A stretch of 64,000 nt of DNA from a virus, in the IMG/VR virus record IMGVR_UViG_3300033145_001370, positions 1 through 64,000 of that record; one strand, written 5' to 3'. The position numbers and the translations under genes were made by a program. Below, one piece after another: positions 49,629 to 57,882 of the stretch (position 1 is the stretch's first letter; the number at the start of each line of letters is the position of its first letter). Under the pieces are notes generated by a model that made no database searches, was not told the origin of the DNA, and worked only from the letters and a program-made list of their open reading frames with translations.

Positions 49629-49687
49629 CCAAGTATAATGCTTGGCTGCCCGGGAGAATAAGTGGTGACTAGACCACCGCACTCCCG
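49629..49687 (-). promoter_or_regulatory. Structured leader upstream of the beta-helix gene
   Basis: Two hairpins: CCAAG/CTTGG (49629-49633/49641-49645, 7-base loop) and CGGGAG/CTCCCG (49651-49656/49682-49687) with an inner GTGG/CCAC stem. They fill the 96-bp gap before the 49602 start. May be a leader, a processing site or a weak terminator for the upstream zinc protein. Confidence 0.4.
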
Positions 49688-49698
49688 CTTACCCGTTG

Positions 49699-49914
49699 TT
49701 ATTTGGCGTAATCGCCCCTTCTGTGCTCATCTTCCCCGTAAGGACGATCAAAGCATAAATGACAGTAATACTTTTCCTCATCACCTACTCTTACCATCTC
49801 ATCGATCCACCACTGTTGCCCGCATCTTGCGCATGTCCTAGTCCGCTTACCTTGTGGATAAGGGATTGGGACGGATTCTGCATCTAACTTTTCTTTAGTA
49901 TAATCAGTTCCCAT
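49699..49914 (-). CDS. Zinc-ribbon protein
   Basis: 71 residues with CARCGQQWW and CHLCFD about 24 residues apart and charged flanks. Overlaps the GT2-methyltransferase gene by 11 bp (ATG 49914, AGGAAG upstream). A zinc-binding accessory protein; function unknown. Confidence 0.6.
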   Translation of the reverse strand: MGTDYTKEKLDAESVPIPYPQGKRTRTCARCGQQWWIDEMVRVGDEEKYYCHLCFDRPYGEDEHRRGDYAK

Positions 49915-51202
49915 GTGGTTGACTTCCTATTGCAACAAGCAAAGGAGAACCTCCTCCTCCACCTATTAACCGTGGCGTTTGCTTTACTGTTACGTCAGAG
50001 AAAACCTTTTTCATAACTCCCTTAAGCGAACTGGCATCATAAACCCGCTGATGTTCAAGCTTTGACATATGCCCTATGTTCTCACTGGGAACACCAACAA
50101 TCACCTTTCCCTTTTTTGTCTTCAGTAAAGATGCCAGCTTCTCAATAAAAGCAACATCATCTATCATGTGCTCCAGAAGATGCGAAGAGATAACGTGATC
50201 AAACATTTTCCCATCTACCTGATGTGTCCTAAAGTCTGCTACCTCTCCATCAAACCCCCTCCTCTTAACCTCTTTGATAGCTGTTTGAGAAAAATCAAAG
50301 CCATAGCACGAGCAGTTCCTTTCCTTTTTCAACATAGTCATTAAAAAGCCGGGACCACATCCCACTTCAGCTACCGACGAACCCTTTGGTATTTGAGCGC
50401 AGATATATTCCCACTCACCGGGATAAACTCTCTTTAGCCCCTGCACTTTATTTGCAAAATGCCGCTCTTCCCAATACCCTGACTCACGAGTATCTTCCTT
50501 AGCTATCTTATAAGATACACCATCTACATCTGCCGCATAGTACGATCTAACCCACAAATCGTTAACATGAACCGATCCGACATGATCGCACTGGACAAGA
50601 GTATCAACGTAGACTTTATAGCCAGCCTTCTTTGCATCTTCACAAAAAAGGATATCATGACCTTTTTGCCTCTCCCCCAGCTCCCGGTCCCACTTATCAT
50701 AAAAGCAGGGGAACCTCATCTTTTCAAACACGTCCATGTCTACCATAAGGCACCCTATCCCACACCAGTCAACTTCAACGAGATGATCTTGATTGTCGGG
50801 AAAAGGTGAGTATTCTTCCTTCCATCCCTCTCCGGTACTACCAACATATTTAAACCTCTTTTTCTTCTTGACTTTCCAACCAGCTACCGGACTATAAGGA
50901 GGTTTCTTCAGATAATACGTACCAGACACGATAGGAAGATCCCGATCAAGCAGTTTAGGGATCGTATCAAACGGGAACTCCATATCGATGTCAAGAAACA
51001 GTATCTTCTCACACTTCCACTTCCACGCTTCTTTAACTATAGTATTCAAGGAAGCAGACTTCACCGAAGCCTGCCCCCTGATTACTATATGCTGGTTAGG
51101 TTTTGCAAGCCCGATAAAGTTCCAGAAAAACGAGCTGTCTACTTTATCTTGGTTGTTACAAAGCCCAATACATATTTTACAGTCCTGCCATGCTTTCTTC
51201 AA
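49904..51202 (-). CDS. Fusion: GT2-like glycosyltransferase plus class I methyltransferase
   Basis: 432 residues. N-terminal half (about 1-230): ICIGLCNNQDKVDSSFF, NTIVKEAWKWKCEKILFLDIDMEFPFDTI (the D-I-D metal and sugar site), LPIVSGTYYLKKPPY and VDWCGIGCLMVDMDVF, a GT2-type glycosyltransferase. C-terminal half (about 260-420): SSVAEVGCGPGFLMTML, the SAM-binding motif, then FDHVISSHLLEHMIDDVAFIEKLASLLKTKKGKVIVGVPS, a class I methyltransferase. Both sets of motifs are intact. Placed within the capsid block rather than the glycan operon; it could add and cap a sugar on virion proteins. Confidence 0.78.
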   Translation of the reverse strand: MKKAWQDCKICIGLCNNQDKVDSSFFWNFIGLAKPNQHIVIRGQASVKSASLNTIVKEAWKWKCEKILFLDIDMEFPFDTIPKLLDRDLPIVSGTYYLKKPPYSPVAGWKVKKKKRFKYVGSTGEGWKEEYSPFPDNQDHLVEVDWCGIGCLMVDMDVFEKMRFPCFYDKWDRELGERQKGHDILFCEDAKKAGYKVYVDTLVQCDHVGSVHVNDLWVRSYYAADVDGVSYKIAKEDTRESGYWEERHFANKVQGLKRVYPGEWEYICAQIPKGSSVAEVGCGPGFLMTMLKKERNCSCYGFDFSQTAIKEVKRRGFDGEVADFRTHQVDGKMFDHVISSHLLEHMIDDVAFIEKLASLLKTKKGKVIVGVPSENIGHMSKLEHQRVYDASSLKGVMKKVFSDVTVKQTPRLIGGGGGSPLLVAIGSQPHGN

Positions 51203-51214
51203 AGTGCCCCCTTA

Positions 51215-51754
51215 TTAGATGGCTTTGCGCTTCTCAGAAAGGTGTTTGTTAAGCACCACTAGATAGCGAGCATGAGCTAGGGTCATATCGTTACCCACTA
51301 GATTATAGTACCCTACAATCTTAAGCGGGTCAGCAGTACCGGTTGAAATAGCGTCGTAATCAATTTCAGCCGATGACTGCCCACTAGCCGTAGTTCCTGC
51401 TTCTGGATTAGCAGCAAAAGGACAGGTTGCACCTATTTTTGCTTGAGCCGTGGTTGATCCCGGATCTGTAGTTCCATCTGACTGTGCCTCAAATACAGTA
51501 TCAGGATCATCATAAACCCCAATATCCGCCGCCGGGTCAGTGCCGGCAGCTACGTAACTAGCAGCGATACCGATAACATTATCAGCACCACCAGTAGTTT
51601 TAAGAGCAGCAACATTCCCAGCGGTCCGAAGGACTACCGGCCCTCCTCGAAAAATAGCAGAAGTAATTGTTGCTTTGTATTGAGTCATGCGAGGAGTATC
51701 GTGAAACCTCGACATAACCGGAGTTAATCCATGAGCGTGATCTACATTAGCCAT
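51215..51754 (-). CDS. Capsid decoration/cement protein
   Basis: 179 residues: MANVDHAHGLTPV, YKATITSAIFRGGPVVLRTAGNVAAL, NVIGIAASYVAAGTDPAADIGVYDDPDTVFEAQSDG, ending with an ordered charged tail. This matches the small cement-protein pattern found directly downstream of phage major capsid genes, with an OB- or beta-tulip-like fold. In gene order it follows the capsid gene and the free-standing endonuclease. Confidence 0.75.
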   Translation of the reverse strand: MANVDHAHGLTPVMSRFHDTPRMTQYKATITSAIFRGGPVVLRTAGNVAALKTTGGADNVIGIAASYVAAGTDPAADIGVYDDPDTVFEAQSDGTTDPGSTTAQAKIGATCPFAANPEAGTTASGQSSAEIDYDAISTGTADPLKIVGYYNLVGNDMTLAHARYLVVLNKHLSEKRKAI

Positions 51755-51849
51755 GTTAGTACCTCTTGAAACGTATCCTGAACTTGACAGGGTTATTATT
51801 CTTGGGCCACCTGCCAGACCGAGGGTACTAGGTTTAACTACTAATTTGC

Positions 51850-51871
51850 TACTAATCTGTGAGAATTAGTA
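51850..51871 (-). terminator. Hairpin after the homing endonuclease gene
   Basis: TACTAAT (51850-51856) and ATTAGTA (51865-51871) form a perfect 7-bp stem with an 8-base loop, 10 bp past the endonuclease stop. A second partial copy (ctactaat) lies just beside it. No U-run; it may be a weak terminator or mRNA end stabiliser. Confidence 0.35.
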
Positions 51872-51880
51872 TTTACTAGA

Positions 51881-52573
51881 TTAAATCGTAGGGAGATAAG
51901 TAACCTTCCCACGAAAGTTTAAAAGCTTTGCCCTATTATAAAGAAAAGTTAGTCGCTCTAACAGTGGTGGAGTGTAGTTCCTGTAATTATTGTCTTTAAT
52001 AATCTTTAGGTATTCCAACAACACCAAAGCGTGTTCTTTTTTTATAATAAGGTACTCCTTAATTTGAGGCAAAACATGCCGTACTTGGTTGGGAGTTAAT
52101 TTAAGACGATAAAGAGTTTTGTGTTTATTATTTTCCCTCTTTTCCTTCCCAATTCGTCCGTTTCCAAGCATATCTCTTACTTTGTTTATTACTTCAATAT
52201 TTGTGTTACTCACTTCAAACCTCGAATGATAACTCATACCACCAGCATACGGAGATGTATAATTTTTGCCTATTCCAATAGTACCTTCTCCATCCCAAAA
52301 TCCAGCGACATAAGCACATTCCACATCAGACATTATTCTATCTGTTTTTAGGTTATTCCCTTTTAAAGAACGAAAATATTTAGCTCTTTCAAGGTACTTT
52401 TCCCGATTGGCCTCATAGCGTTCTTGCTTCTTTTGAAGAATGAGTTCTCGTTTAAGATTATAATCATTCTTCCTTCTACATTCTCTTGAACAATAAAGCC
52501 GGTTCCAGTTTTCACCTTTTACCTCAAATTCCTTTCCACATTTTTGATACTTGCACTTTCTTATTTCTTTCAT
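51881..52573 (-). CDS. Free-standing LAGLIDADG homing endonuclease
   Basis: 230 residues. The N-terminal Cys cluster (C7, C12, C28, C32 in CKYQKC ... YCSREC) is a zinc knuckle like those fused to DNA-binding homing enzymes. A basic coil (KRELILQKKQERYEANREK) links it to one LAGLIDADG motif (YVAGFWDGEGTIGIG) and the family's helical end (LKLTPNQVRHVLPQIKEYLIIKKEHALVLLEYL). A single motif suggests a homodimer. It cuts a specific intronless or inteinless allele to spread itself. It sits between the major capsid and cement genes, with its own consensus promoter. No intron boundaries seen on either side. Confidence 0.85.
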   Translation of the reverse strand: MKEIRKCKYQKCGKEFEVKGENWNRLYCSRECRRKNDYNLKRELILQKKQERYEANREKYLERAKYFRSLKGNNLKTDRIMSDVECAYVAGFWDGEGTIGIGKNYTSPYAGGMSYHSRFEVSNTNIEVINKVRDMLGNGRIGKEKRENNKHKTLYRLKLTPNQVRHVLPQIKEYLIIKKEHALVLLEYLKIIKDNNYRNYTPPLLERLTFLYNRAKLLNFRGKVTYLPTI

Positions 52574-52608
52574 CTGACACCTCCTATGTTGGGTTAATAA
52601 TTATATCC

Positions 52609-52637
52609 ATTATACCAACAATTTTTAGAGATGTCAA
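52609..52637 (-). promoter_or_regulatory. Perfect sigma70 promoter for the homing endonuclease
   Basis: Minus strand TTGACA (52632-52637), 17-bp spacer, TATAAT (52609-52614): full consensus. A transcript would start near 52602 and the ribosome site TAGGAGGTGTCAG precedes ATG 52573. It gives the endonuclease expression apart from the late operon. Confidence 0.88.
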
Positions 52638-52670
52638 ATGTACTGTAACCACAGGCGTCTACAAGATTAA

Positions 52671-53600
52671 CTATCCACCGGAGGTTCCGTAAGTCCCCTT
52701 GTAGTCTGCCCATCCACATGAGTATCTCATATAGATGTAGTAGAGAAGGTTATCAGTCAGGTCTTCTGTTGTCATCTTCGTTCGGGGTTTCTCCCTCCAA
52801 ACAAACTTCACCTGATGATCGCTATTGGCAGCCAAGAGGAACCAAGCGTCTGCATCAACACTACCCAACCAGTAAGGCCAGACAACCATGTTGATTTCAG
52901 TTGCCTTGCGAAGTGCGTTGATAGCGTTGTTTGCATCTTCAGGGTACTTCTCAGACTGGAGCAGCTCGATAGCTTTCTGCTGGAGCTGATGAGGGATCAG
53001 GAGAGTCTTTGGAGACTTAACCCACGGAAGACCGGATTCATTTGTCACTTCATAGAAGGCGTTTACTGCTGCCCACAGAGAAGTGGCGGTGAGGTCTGCA
53101 TCAGTTGATGGCCTGTTTGCCTGAGTTCCACCGGTTTTGAGATCATGAGTGGTATCAAACAGGTACTCAGCAGACGAACGGTTAGAAGATTGATAAGTGG
53201 GAACTGCTGCAAACCCGTTAGTGAATATACGGGATGCGTGGTAATTGATGGTAGCTTCAGCTGACTCTCTCATTGAGCCCGGGAATTGACGAATTACACC
53301 ATATCTCTCATCGGCCTGAGCCTCATGAGTGATTGTGGAGTACATCCCATACGCAATGTGTTCCAGCTCGGTCCACCATGCCTCACCAGCATCAACGCTG
53401 GTATAAGCAGCACCCTCATTCTTTTGGGTTAACAATGGATATCCTTTGATGGTCATATATTTCTTGAACTGACTATCGTGGGACTCCATGTTAAAAACCT
53501 GTGAGATTACGCTGTCTGGCTGAGCAAATTCCCATGGAGTGAATAAGACTTCATCCAGTCCAGCTTTCATCAGGTTTTCGTTATTGGCACGAATAATCAT
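52671..53600 (-). CDS. Major capsid protein
   Basis: 309 residues: MIIRANNENLMKAGLDEVLFTPWEFAQPDSVISQVFNMESHDSQFKKYMTI start, an IAYGMYSTITHEAQADERYGVI segment, ATINYHASRIFTNGF, SLWAAVNAFYEVTNESGLPWVKSPKTLLIPHQLQQKAIELL and NMVVWPYWLGSVDADAWFLLA. This is the Mu-like/HK97-fold pattern of a capsid subunit without protease. It lies between the scaffold genes and the cement protein, the usual place. No cleaved pro-domain is evident. Confidence 0.78.
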   Translation of the reverse strand: MIIRANNENLMKAGLDEVLFTPWEFAQPDSVISQVFNMESHDSQFKKYMTIKGYPLLTQKNEGAAYTSVDAGEAWWTELEHIAYGMYSTITHEAQADERYGVIRQFPGSMRESAEATINYHASRIFTNGFAAVPTYQSSNRSSAEYLFDTTHDLKTGGTQANRPSTDADLTATSLWAAVNAFYEVTNESGLPWVKSPKTLLIPHQLQQKAIELLQSEKYPEDANNAINALRKATEINMVVWPYWLGSVDADAWFLLAANSDHQVKFVWREKPRTKMTTEDLTDNLLYYIYMRYSCGWADYKGTYGTSGG

Positions 53601-53603
53601 CGT

Positions 53604-54170
53604 CTACCTCCTGTCTTTGACGCTATCGAACAAATCCTTAAACGCTTTTATCCCGCCTTTTCCACTCCGTTGCATTGCTGCGTTAAGCTCACGGACATCC
53701 GACTCAATCTTATCTGCCATCATGCGAGATTTGGCATCACGGCCTTCCATAATCTTCTTACGGTTCTCCATAGATGTCCTCATCATAATATGACCCGGAA
53801 TATTGGTAAGTGTATCAACAGGCTGAGATTCCATGCGGTTAAGGAGCTCTTTAGCCATCTGTGCGTTTTCTTTGGTTGTATTTGGGTCGTACATAGTCTT
53901 CTTAAGGAATTCCCGTTGGTTGCCAACTCGCTTGGCTGCTTCAGAACTGCTGGCAGCCGGATCGATTTCATAACCTTTCCTTTTGAGTTCCTGAACCCGA
54001 CGAGGTTTATTCTCCGCCCAATGATAATGCATGTTTGGATCCTTCCCTTCGTACCGGAAAAAGTCTTCAGTCTCAGGAGGTGGGTTATTACCAGCTTTTA
54101 TCTCTGGCGTATCGGCTGGCTTAGTGAACTTTCCTTTGTCAGACCTAACACTGTGTTTTTCCATTTTCAC
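53604..54170 (-). CDS. Capsid assembly accessory protein
   Basis: 188 residues, charged helical: KHSVRSDKGKFTKPAD, MHYHWAENKPRRVQELKRKGYE, then a Met/Lys/Glu-rich helical tail (GREAK..MRTSMENRKKIMEGRDAKSRMMADKIESDV). The short conserved block RVQELKRKGYEID occurs in small proteins beside phage scaffold genes. Likely a scaffold partner or minor capsid component. Overlaps the upstream gene by 4 bp. Confidence 0.55.
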   Translation of the reverse strand: MKMEKHSVRSDKGKFTKPADTPEIKAGNNPPPETEDFFRYEGKDPNMHYHWAENKPRRVQELKRKGYEIDPAASSSEAAKRVGNQREFLKKTMYDPNTTKENAQMAKELLNRMESQPVDTLTNIPGHIMMRTSMENRKKIMEGRDAKSRMMADKIESDVRELNAAMQRSGKGGIKAFKDLFDSVKDRR

Positions 54171-55117
54171 TTACCTCCAGTTTCAGATTGCAATCGGTTT
54201 GCCACATTAGTAAACCTCTCCTCTTTTATCCCCAGTCTACGCATAAAAGACTTCTGACCATCATCAAGTTCTGGCTGATCCCCTGTTGGTGACGGAATGT
54301 AGCCAGCTCCTTCAGATGTAAGCCCCTGCTGGTTCTTCAGCTTCAAAAGAGCCAAACGCTCACCTTCGGCAATATACTGTTGCTTTAACTCTTCCATTGT
54401 CTTAGGTGGATTATTTGGATCTGAGATAGGTTGAGTTGGCTGAACACCTTGAGCGGTTGGAAGGGCTGGAAGGGTTGGAGCTGGTAGTCCCATTGCTGCA
54501 TTACTATTCCTAGCAATCAGGTACCGGATGATCTCAGGGTTCCCCTGAGCTTGCTGAACAACGTCGTCCGGAATATTGTAGTAGCTGGACTCAACTTGCT
54601 GGAATCCCGGCATACCACGGACCTGCGCCTCTTGTCTCTTCTGATCGAGCACAACCTGCTTGGCCAGCTCGATGATGATAGGGGCAAAAGTAGCGTAAGG
54701 TTTATTATACATATCATCCCTTATCCGTTGCTCTATTTCTTCCGGTGTGGCAATAGGTGCTTGCTGGACCTGCTGCGGGGCTCCCTGTGGTTGTGTAGGT
54801 GGGGAAGCAAAGCCGAGAGTAGACCAATCGATAGGAGCTTGAGCCGGAGGTGTTTCAGGAGCAGCTGGTGATTCTAGTGGTTCTGGTGGTCCTGCTGCCA
54901 CATCAATTCTAGCCTGCAACTCCTTGTTCTTGTCAATCTCCTCTTTCAGACGTTCATAGGGAACTGTATCCTCGTGAGGTTTTACTGGAGGTGGTGTAGG
55001 TTCAGCTGGCGAGGCTGGTGGAGTAACGCCATCGGCAGGAGGCGAACCTGCTATTACGCCCGGATCGGCTGACGGGACCGGATCTATGTTAACGTCTGGG
55101 GTTGTTACTGGATCCAT
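54167..55117 (-). CDS. Pro/Ala-rich scaffold protein
   Basis: 316 residues. The N-terminal 120 are Pro/Ala-rich, of low complexity. Then coiled-coil-like KPHEDTVPYERLKEEIDKNKELQARID and a second Pro/Gln-rich region follow, and the end is helical and charged (MRRLGIKEERFTNVANRLQSET). Position upstream of the capsid gene and composition are typical of scaffold proteins in phages without a protease. A terminator-like hairpin precedes it on the minus strand. Confidence 0.7.
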   Translation of the reverse strand: MDPVTTPDVNIDPVPSADPGVIAGSPPADGVTPPASPAEPTPPPVKPHEDTVPYERLKEEIDKNKELQARIDVAAGPPEPLESPAAPETPPAQAPIDWSTLGFASPPTQPQGAPQQVQQAPIATPEEIEQRIRDDMYNKPYATFAPIIIELAKQVVLDQKRQEAQVRGMPGFQQVESSYYNIPDDVVQQAQGNPEIIRYLIARNSNAAMGLPAPTLPALPTAQGVQPTQPISDPNNPPKTMEELKQQYIAEGERLALLKLKNQQGLTSEGAGYIPSPTGDQPELDDGQKSFMRRLGIKEERFTNVANRLQSETGGK

Positions 55118-55149
55118 AACTGGCTCCTTGATGAATGGTTAATAAAAAA

Positions 55150-55192
55150 ACGCCTGAAAGCAAGGGGTACAAGACTCCTCACGATCAGGCGT
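55150..55192 (-). terminator. Rho-independent terminator between head-accessory and scaffold genes
   Basis: ACGCCTGA (55150-55157) and TCAGGCGT (55185-55192) form an 8-bp GC-rich stem with a 27-base loop. On the minus strand the stem is followed by TTTTTTATTA, a good U-run. It separates the portal/terminase half of the operon from the scaffold/capsid half and may set their ratio. Confidence 0.75.
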
Positions 55193-55216
55193 GGCTTAGG
55201 CAATACTAAGGTGGAC

Positions 55217-55414
55217 CTACATTTTACATGAATCATTGGGGCCGTGCGACTTGCCACAGCTCCCACAAATTAGGGTTATATTGCTTAATCCATCTTTTTT
55301 CTCCTTTGGCTTGGTGACAGAACTGATCCCACCGTCTTTAAACCTAACGTTGACACTACCGGTGTATCGTCCCTTAACAAGCGCTTTAAGTAATCCTATT
55401 ATCCATTCTAGCAC
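55217..55414 (-). CDS. Small zinc-ribbon-ended protein
   Basis: 65 residues from GTG 55414 (GACAAGAGGGGAAATA upstream). A TTG at 55432 also opens the frame but overlaps a promoter-like -35. Starts hydrophobic (LEWIIGLLKALV), then a basic middle and a CGSCGKSHGPNDSC end, a tiny zinc knuckle. A head-related accessory product; unrecognised. Confidence 0.45.
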   Translation of the reverse strand: MLEWIIGLLKALVKGRYTGSVNVRFKDGGISSVTKPKEKKDGLSNITLICGSCGKSHGPNDSCKM

Positions 55415-55432
55415 TATTTCCCCTCTTGTCAA
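55405..55432 (-). promoter_or_regulatory. Possible sigma70 promoter
   Basis: TTGACA (55427-55432), 16-bp spacer and TAGAAT (55405-55410) on the minus strand, overlapping the start of the 55217-55414 gene and the stop of the gene before it. Could add transcription to the scaffold/capsid genes beyond the terminator-like hairpin. Overlap with coding sequence lowers confidence. Confidence 0.5.
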
Positions 55433-55749
55433 GTTTTTGACTCTGCTTTCCCTTTTTCAACCCTGTCTCTCTCTATCCTCTTTGCCTCACTTATGCGAGA
55501 CTTGAAAAAGTCAACAACCCATTGAATTCCCAGAGCAAACCCACGCTCTTGACAAAATTGAGCGAGTGTCTGGCAACTGAACTCCCCCTTCTTATCACCT
55601 TTCTGGATTTTTCCCAATCCCATCTCCGAGAGGGTAATAGCTATTTGCTGATCCAGCACCTGCATAACATAAGCACCAGATTGAGTTCGGATAAAATCCT
55701 GAAGGTCAAATCCTATCTTTGCTTTTACTTCTAACTTTTCATCAGGCAT
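55429..55749 (-). CDS. Phage head-associated hypothetical protein
   Basis: 106 residues: KLEVKAKIGFDLQDFIRTQSGAYVMQVLDQQIAITLSEMG, then CQTLAQFCQERGFALGIQWVVDFF. A helical, charged protein of a size seen between portal and scaffold genes. No recognised family. Overlaps the upstream gene by 8 bp. Confidence 0.5.
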   Translation of the reverse strand: MPDEKLEVKAKIGFDLQDFIRTQSGAYVMQVLDQQIAITLSEMGLGKIQKGDKKGEFSCQTLAQFCQERGFALGIQWVVDFFKSRISEAKRIERDRVEKGKAESKT

Positions 55750-55858
55750 AAAGCTCCTTTATCCACCAAAGAAATCTCTTGAATGTATTTATCCTTACCT
55801 TCCGTATAGTCTTCGTCTTCTTACTATAAACCAGCTTACTCCCACCGGGCTTTCTCAC
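55742..55858 (-). CDS. Tiny basic protein (38 aa)
   Basis: From GTG 55858, preceded by AAAAGGAGGAATA, an excellent ribosome site; a longer frame overlapping the portal gene is unlikely. Product is strongly basic (RKPGGSKLVYSKKTKTIRKVRINTFKRFL) and ends WWIKELYA. Possibly a DNA-contacting head protein. Its end overlaps the next start by 8 bp. Confidence 0.5.
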   Translation of the reverse strand: MRKPGGSKLVYSKKTKTIRKVRINTFKRFLWWIKELYA

Positions 55859-55871
55859 ACTATTCCTCCTT

Positions 55872-57668
55872 TTACCCCATCCCTCCTCCGAGGGCTTGTG
55901 GGGCATTTTCTGTTGGTTGTGGGAGAGCTTTCGTCCCCCCAGTCTGTTCTTCTTGTAATTGGGCCAAGATCTGCTGAGCAATCCCTTGTACCTCTTCTGG
56001 AAGAGCGGAGATTGGGATGGATTCTGATGGATGGAGAAATCTCTCCGGGTTGTTAAAGTTGAAAAGCTCTCCAACTACTTTTACGATCTCATCAGCATTT
56101 AATCTCCCCCCTGCGATCTGCTGGAATATCTGTAACATCTGTGGGAATGTCTGTTGTTTGGAATATTTACTATGTTCGGATTCAACCGTTGTGGTGGCAA
56201 ACTGGATATCCATATCGGCAAGCAGGCTATCCTTGTCAATGGTTATGTTCTCCCCATCGACTAGGAAGTCTCTGCCTGCATACACTTCAAATGTCTCACG
56301 GAGAAGAGCGTAGATCAGTTGGGAAACAGGACGAAGGGTAACACGATCTGCCATCTGGATGAACAGCTGGAAGCGATCGGATGCTTCTGATAACATGGAT
56401 CTGACTTCTCCAAACGTCTCTCGCTTGGTTCTGCCTACCCCAAGGTTATATGCGGTGACAGACGAGGCTTTTTCTATTTCTCTGTCTAGGAGCTCGTGGA
56501 TCTGTTTATAGGCTAAGAGATTAACTTCCTGTGTGACTTCCACATCTACATCTTCAAAATTATCCAGATACCACATAGCGCCGGGTGTTTGAGGAAGATC
56601 ATCACGAGTGAGATCCGCACGATTTAAAACTTTGGTAATCCCGTTCACGAGCCTCTTGTGATTGTCCATATAGATATTGTGGAGGTCGGTCTGCTCGTTT
56701 ATAAGGGATTCGACTGATGCGATTGCTGATTTCCCATAGAACTCTCCCGGATTGACAGAGTAGATATTAGCAACGAATGGTTTGAGGTAGACATCCTCAT
56801 CTGAATACTTATCTTTTACTTTAAACGTTGATGGCTCACAGCGGATGATAACATCTGTCTTGTCATCTGCTTTGTTCTTGAGAGTACCTGTTATGATATA
56901 CTCACCAAACTTTCCATTCTCATACTCAAAGTCCCCATGGTACTCAACTATGTCGAATATAGGAGACACGTTATCCGTGACAGATGTGTCTGTCCCTGAC
57001 ATCTGAACGGCCTCTTTTTTCTTCTCTTCTTTCTGGGCCTCAAGCTTATCCATGTTTATGTAGATAGGATTACCCAAGGGAGAGACAAATTTCTTTAGCT
57101 GTTGGAGATCCCGATTAAACTGATGCATACAGTATCGCATGGACTGGATATCACCGGGCTTCCTAGCCATCGGGTCGGGGAGGAAACTCTCAAGGTCCAA
57201 ATATTCGATACAGGGCCAGAAATTCCGCATGTATACTTTGCAGATGGACGTACCTTTGACAGGAGAGGATTTAAAAAGCTCGATTGCCGTAAGGTAGAAA
57301 TTGACACGGCGATCCATCACCCACATGAAGAACTTTTGCTGGTCAGCTAACACTTGAGGCTGGACTTTTGGATGTTTCATAGTCAGCCATGTTGCGACTG
57401 AGAATATGGAATTGATCACTTTTGATGAGATAACCTCTGCGATATAGTCAGCTTTCGGGAGGACTAGGTTAGACTCACCTGTAATGCGGGATGAGAGCTG
57501 CTCGTTCTTATACATCTTCTGCCATGTATCCCATTTACCTTTTTTGGCATTCACGATTTTCTTACTTGCCTTTAGTCTTTCGTCCAGCGTTTCTTTTGCC
57601 CTATCAAGCATTGTCTTTGAAGGAACTATTGAGACTGGACTTTGGTCAGTTTTCTTTTTTCTAGCCAT
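55872..57668 (-). CDS. Portal protein
   Basis: 598 residues from ATG 57668 (GTTTAAACAAGGGAGAAAGTGACC upstream). The portal pattern: KGKWDTWQKMYKNEQLSSRITGESNLVLPKADYIAEV start, then SSPVKGTSICKVYMRNFWPCIEYLDLESFLPDP. The wing is PGEFYGKSAIASVESLINEQTDLHNIYMDNH, with EKASSVTAYNLGVGRTKRETFGEVRSMLSEASDRFQLFI near the end and a Gln-rich C-terminus. Family length and gene order (terminase, portal, head) fit. It forms the dodecameric DNA gate. Confidence 0.85.
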   Translation of the reverse strand: MARKKKTDQSPVSIVPSKTMLDRAKETLDERLKASKKIVNAKKGKWDTWQKMYKNEQLSSRITGESNLVLPKADYIAEVISSKVINSIFSVATWLTMKHPKVQPQVLADQQKFFMWVMDRRVNFYLTAIELFKSSPVKGTSICKVYMRNFWPCIEYLDLESFLPDPMARKPGDIQSMRYCMHQFNRDLQQLKKFVSPLGNPIYINMDKLEAQKEEKKKEAVQMSGTDTSVTDNVSPIFDIVEYHGDFEYENGKFGEYIITGTLKNKADDKTDVIIRCEPSTFKVKDKYSDEDVYLKPFVANIYSVNPGEFYGKSAIASVESLINEQTDLHNIYMDNHKRLVNGITKVLNRADLTRDDLPQTPGAMWYLDNFEDVDVEVTQEVNLLAYKQIHELLDREIEKASSVTAYNLGVGRTKRETFGEVRSMLSEASDRFQLFIQMADRVTLRPVSQLIYALLRETFEVYAGRDFLVDGENITIDKDSLLADMDIQFATTTVESEHSKYSKQQTFPQMLQIFQQIAGGRLNADEIVKVVGELFNFNNPERFLHPSESIPISALPEEVQGIAQQILAQLQEEQTGGTKALPQPTENAPQALGGGMG

Positions 57669-57882
57669 GGTCACTTTCTCCCTTGTTTAAATTTGCTCCA
57701 CACATTTCCTCCGCCCCTATTATCTCCCCAGTTATCTTCCCATTCTCTATCTTAATGTTGCGAACTATTTGGGTATAGCTTACGCCACAGATGCAGTCCT
57801 GTAAGGTGAACAGCAGATCACGATCGCCTAGTTTAAAGCCTGATTTCTTCCCGCATGTTGGGCATTCTATTTCCACTTTCAT
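57661..57882 (-). CDS. Zinc-ribbon protein between terminase and portal
   Basis: 73 residues: IECPTCGKKSGF, then CICG and a C-terminal GAEEMCG. A small ribbon-like fold with an extra Cys. Coupled to the terminase stop by a 4-bp overlap and to the portal by 8 bp. Function unknown; perhaps a packaging accessory. Confidence 0.55.
   Translation of the reverse strand: MKVEIECPTCGKKSGFKLGDRDLLFTLQDCICGVSYTQIVRNIKIENGKITGEIIGAEEMCGANLNKGESDHG

Noticed and set aside
52574-52670. Possible group I intron carrying the homing endonuclease
   Set aside because: The capsid gene is complete at its natural end, the cement gene is complete, and the endonuclease has its own promoter and ribosome site, so it looks free-standing.
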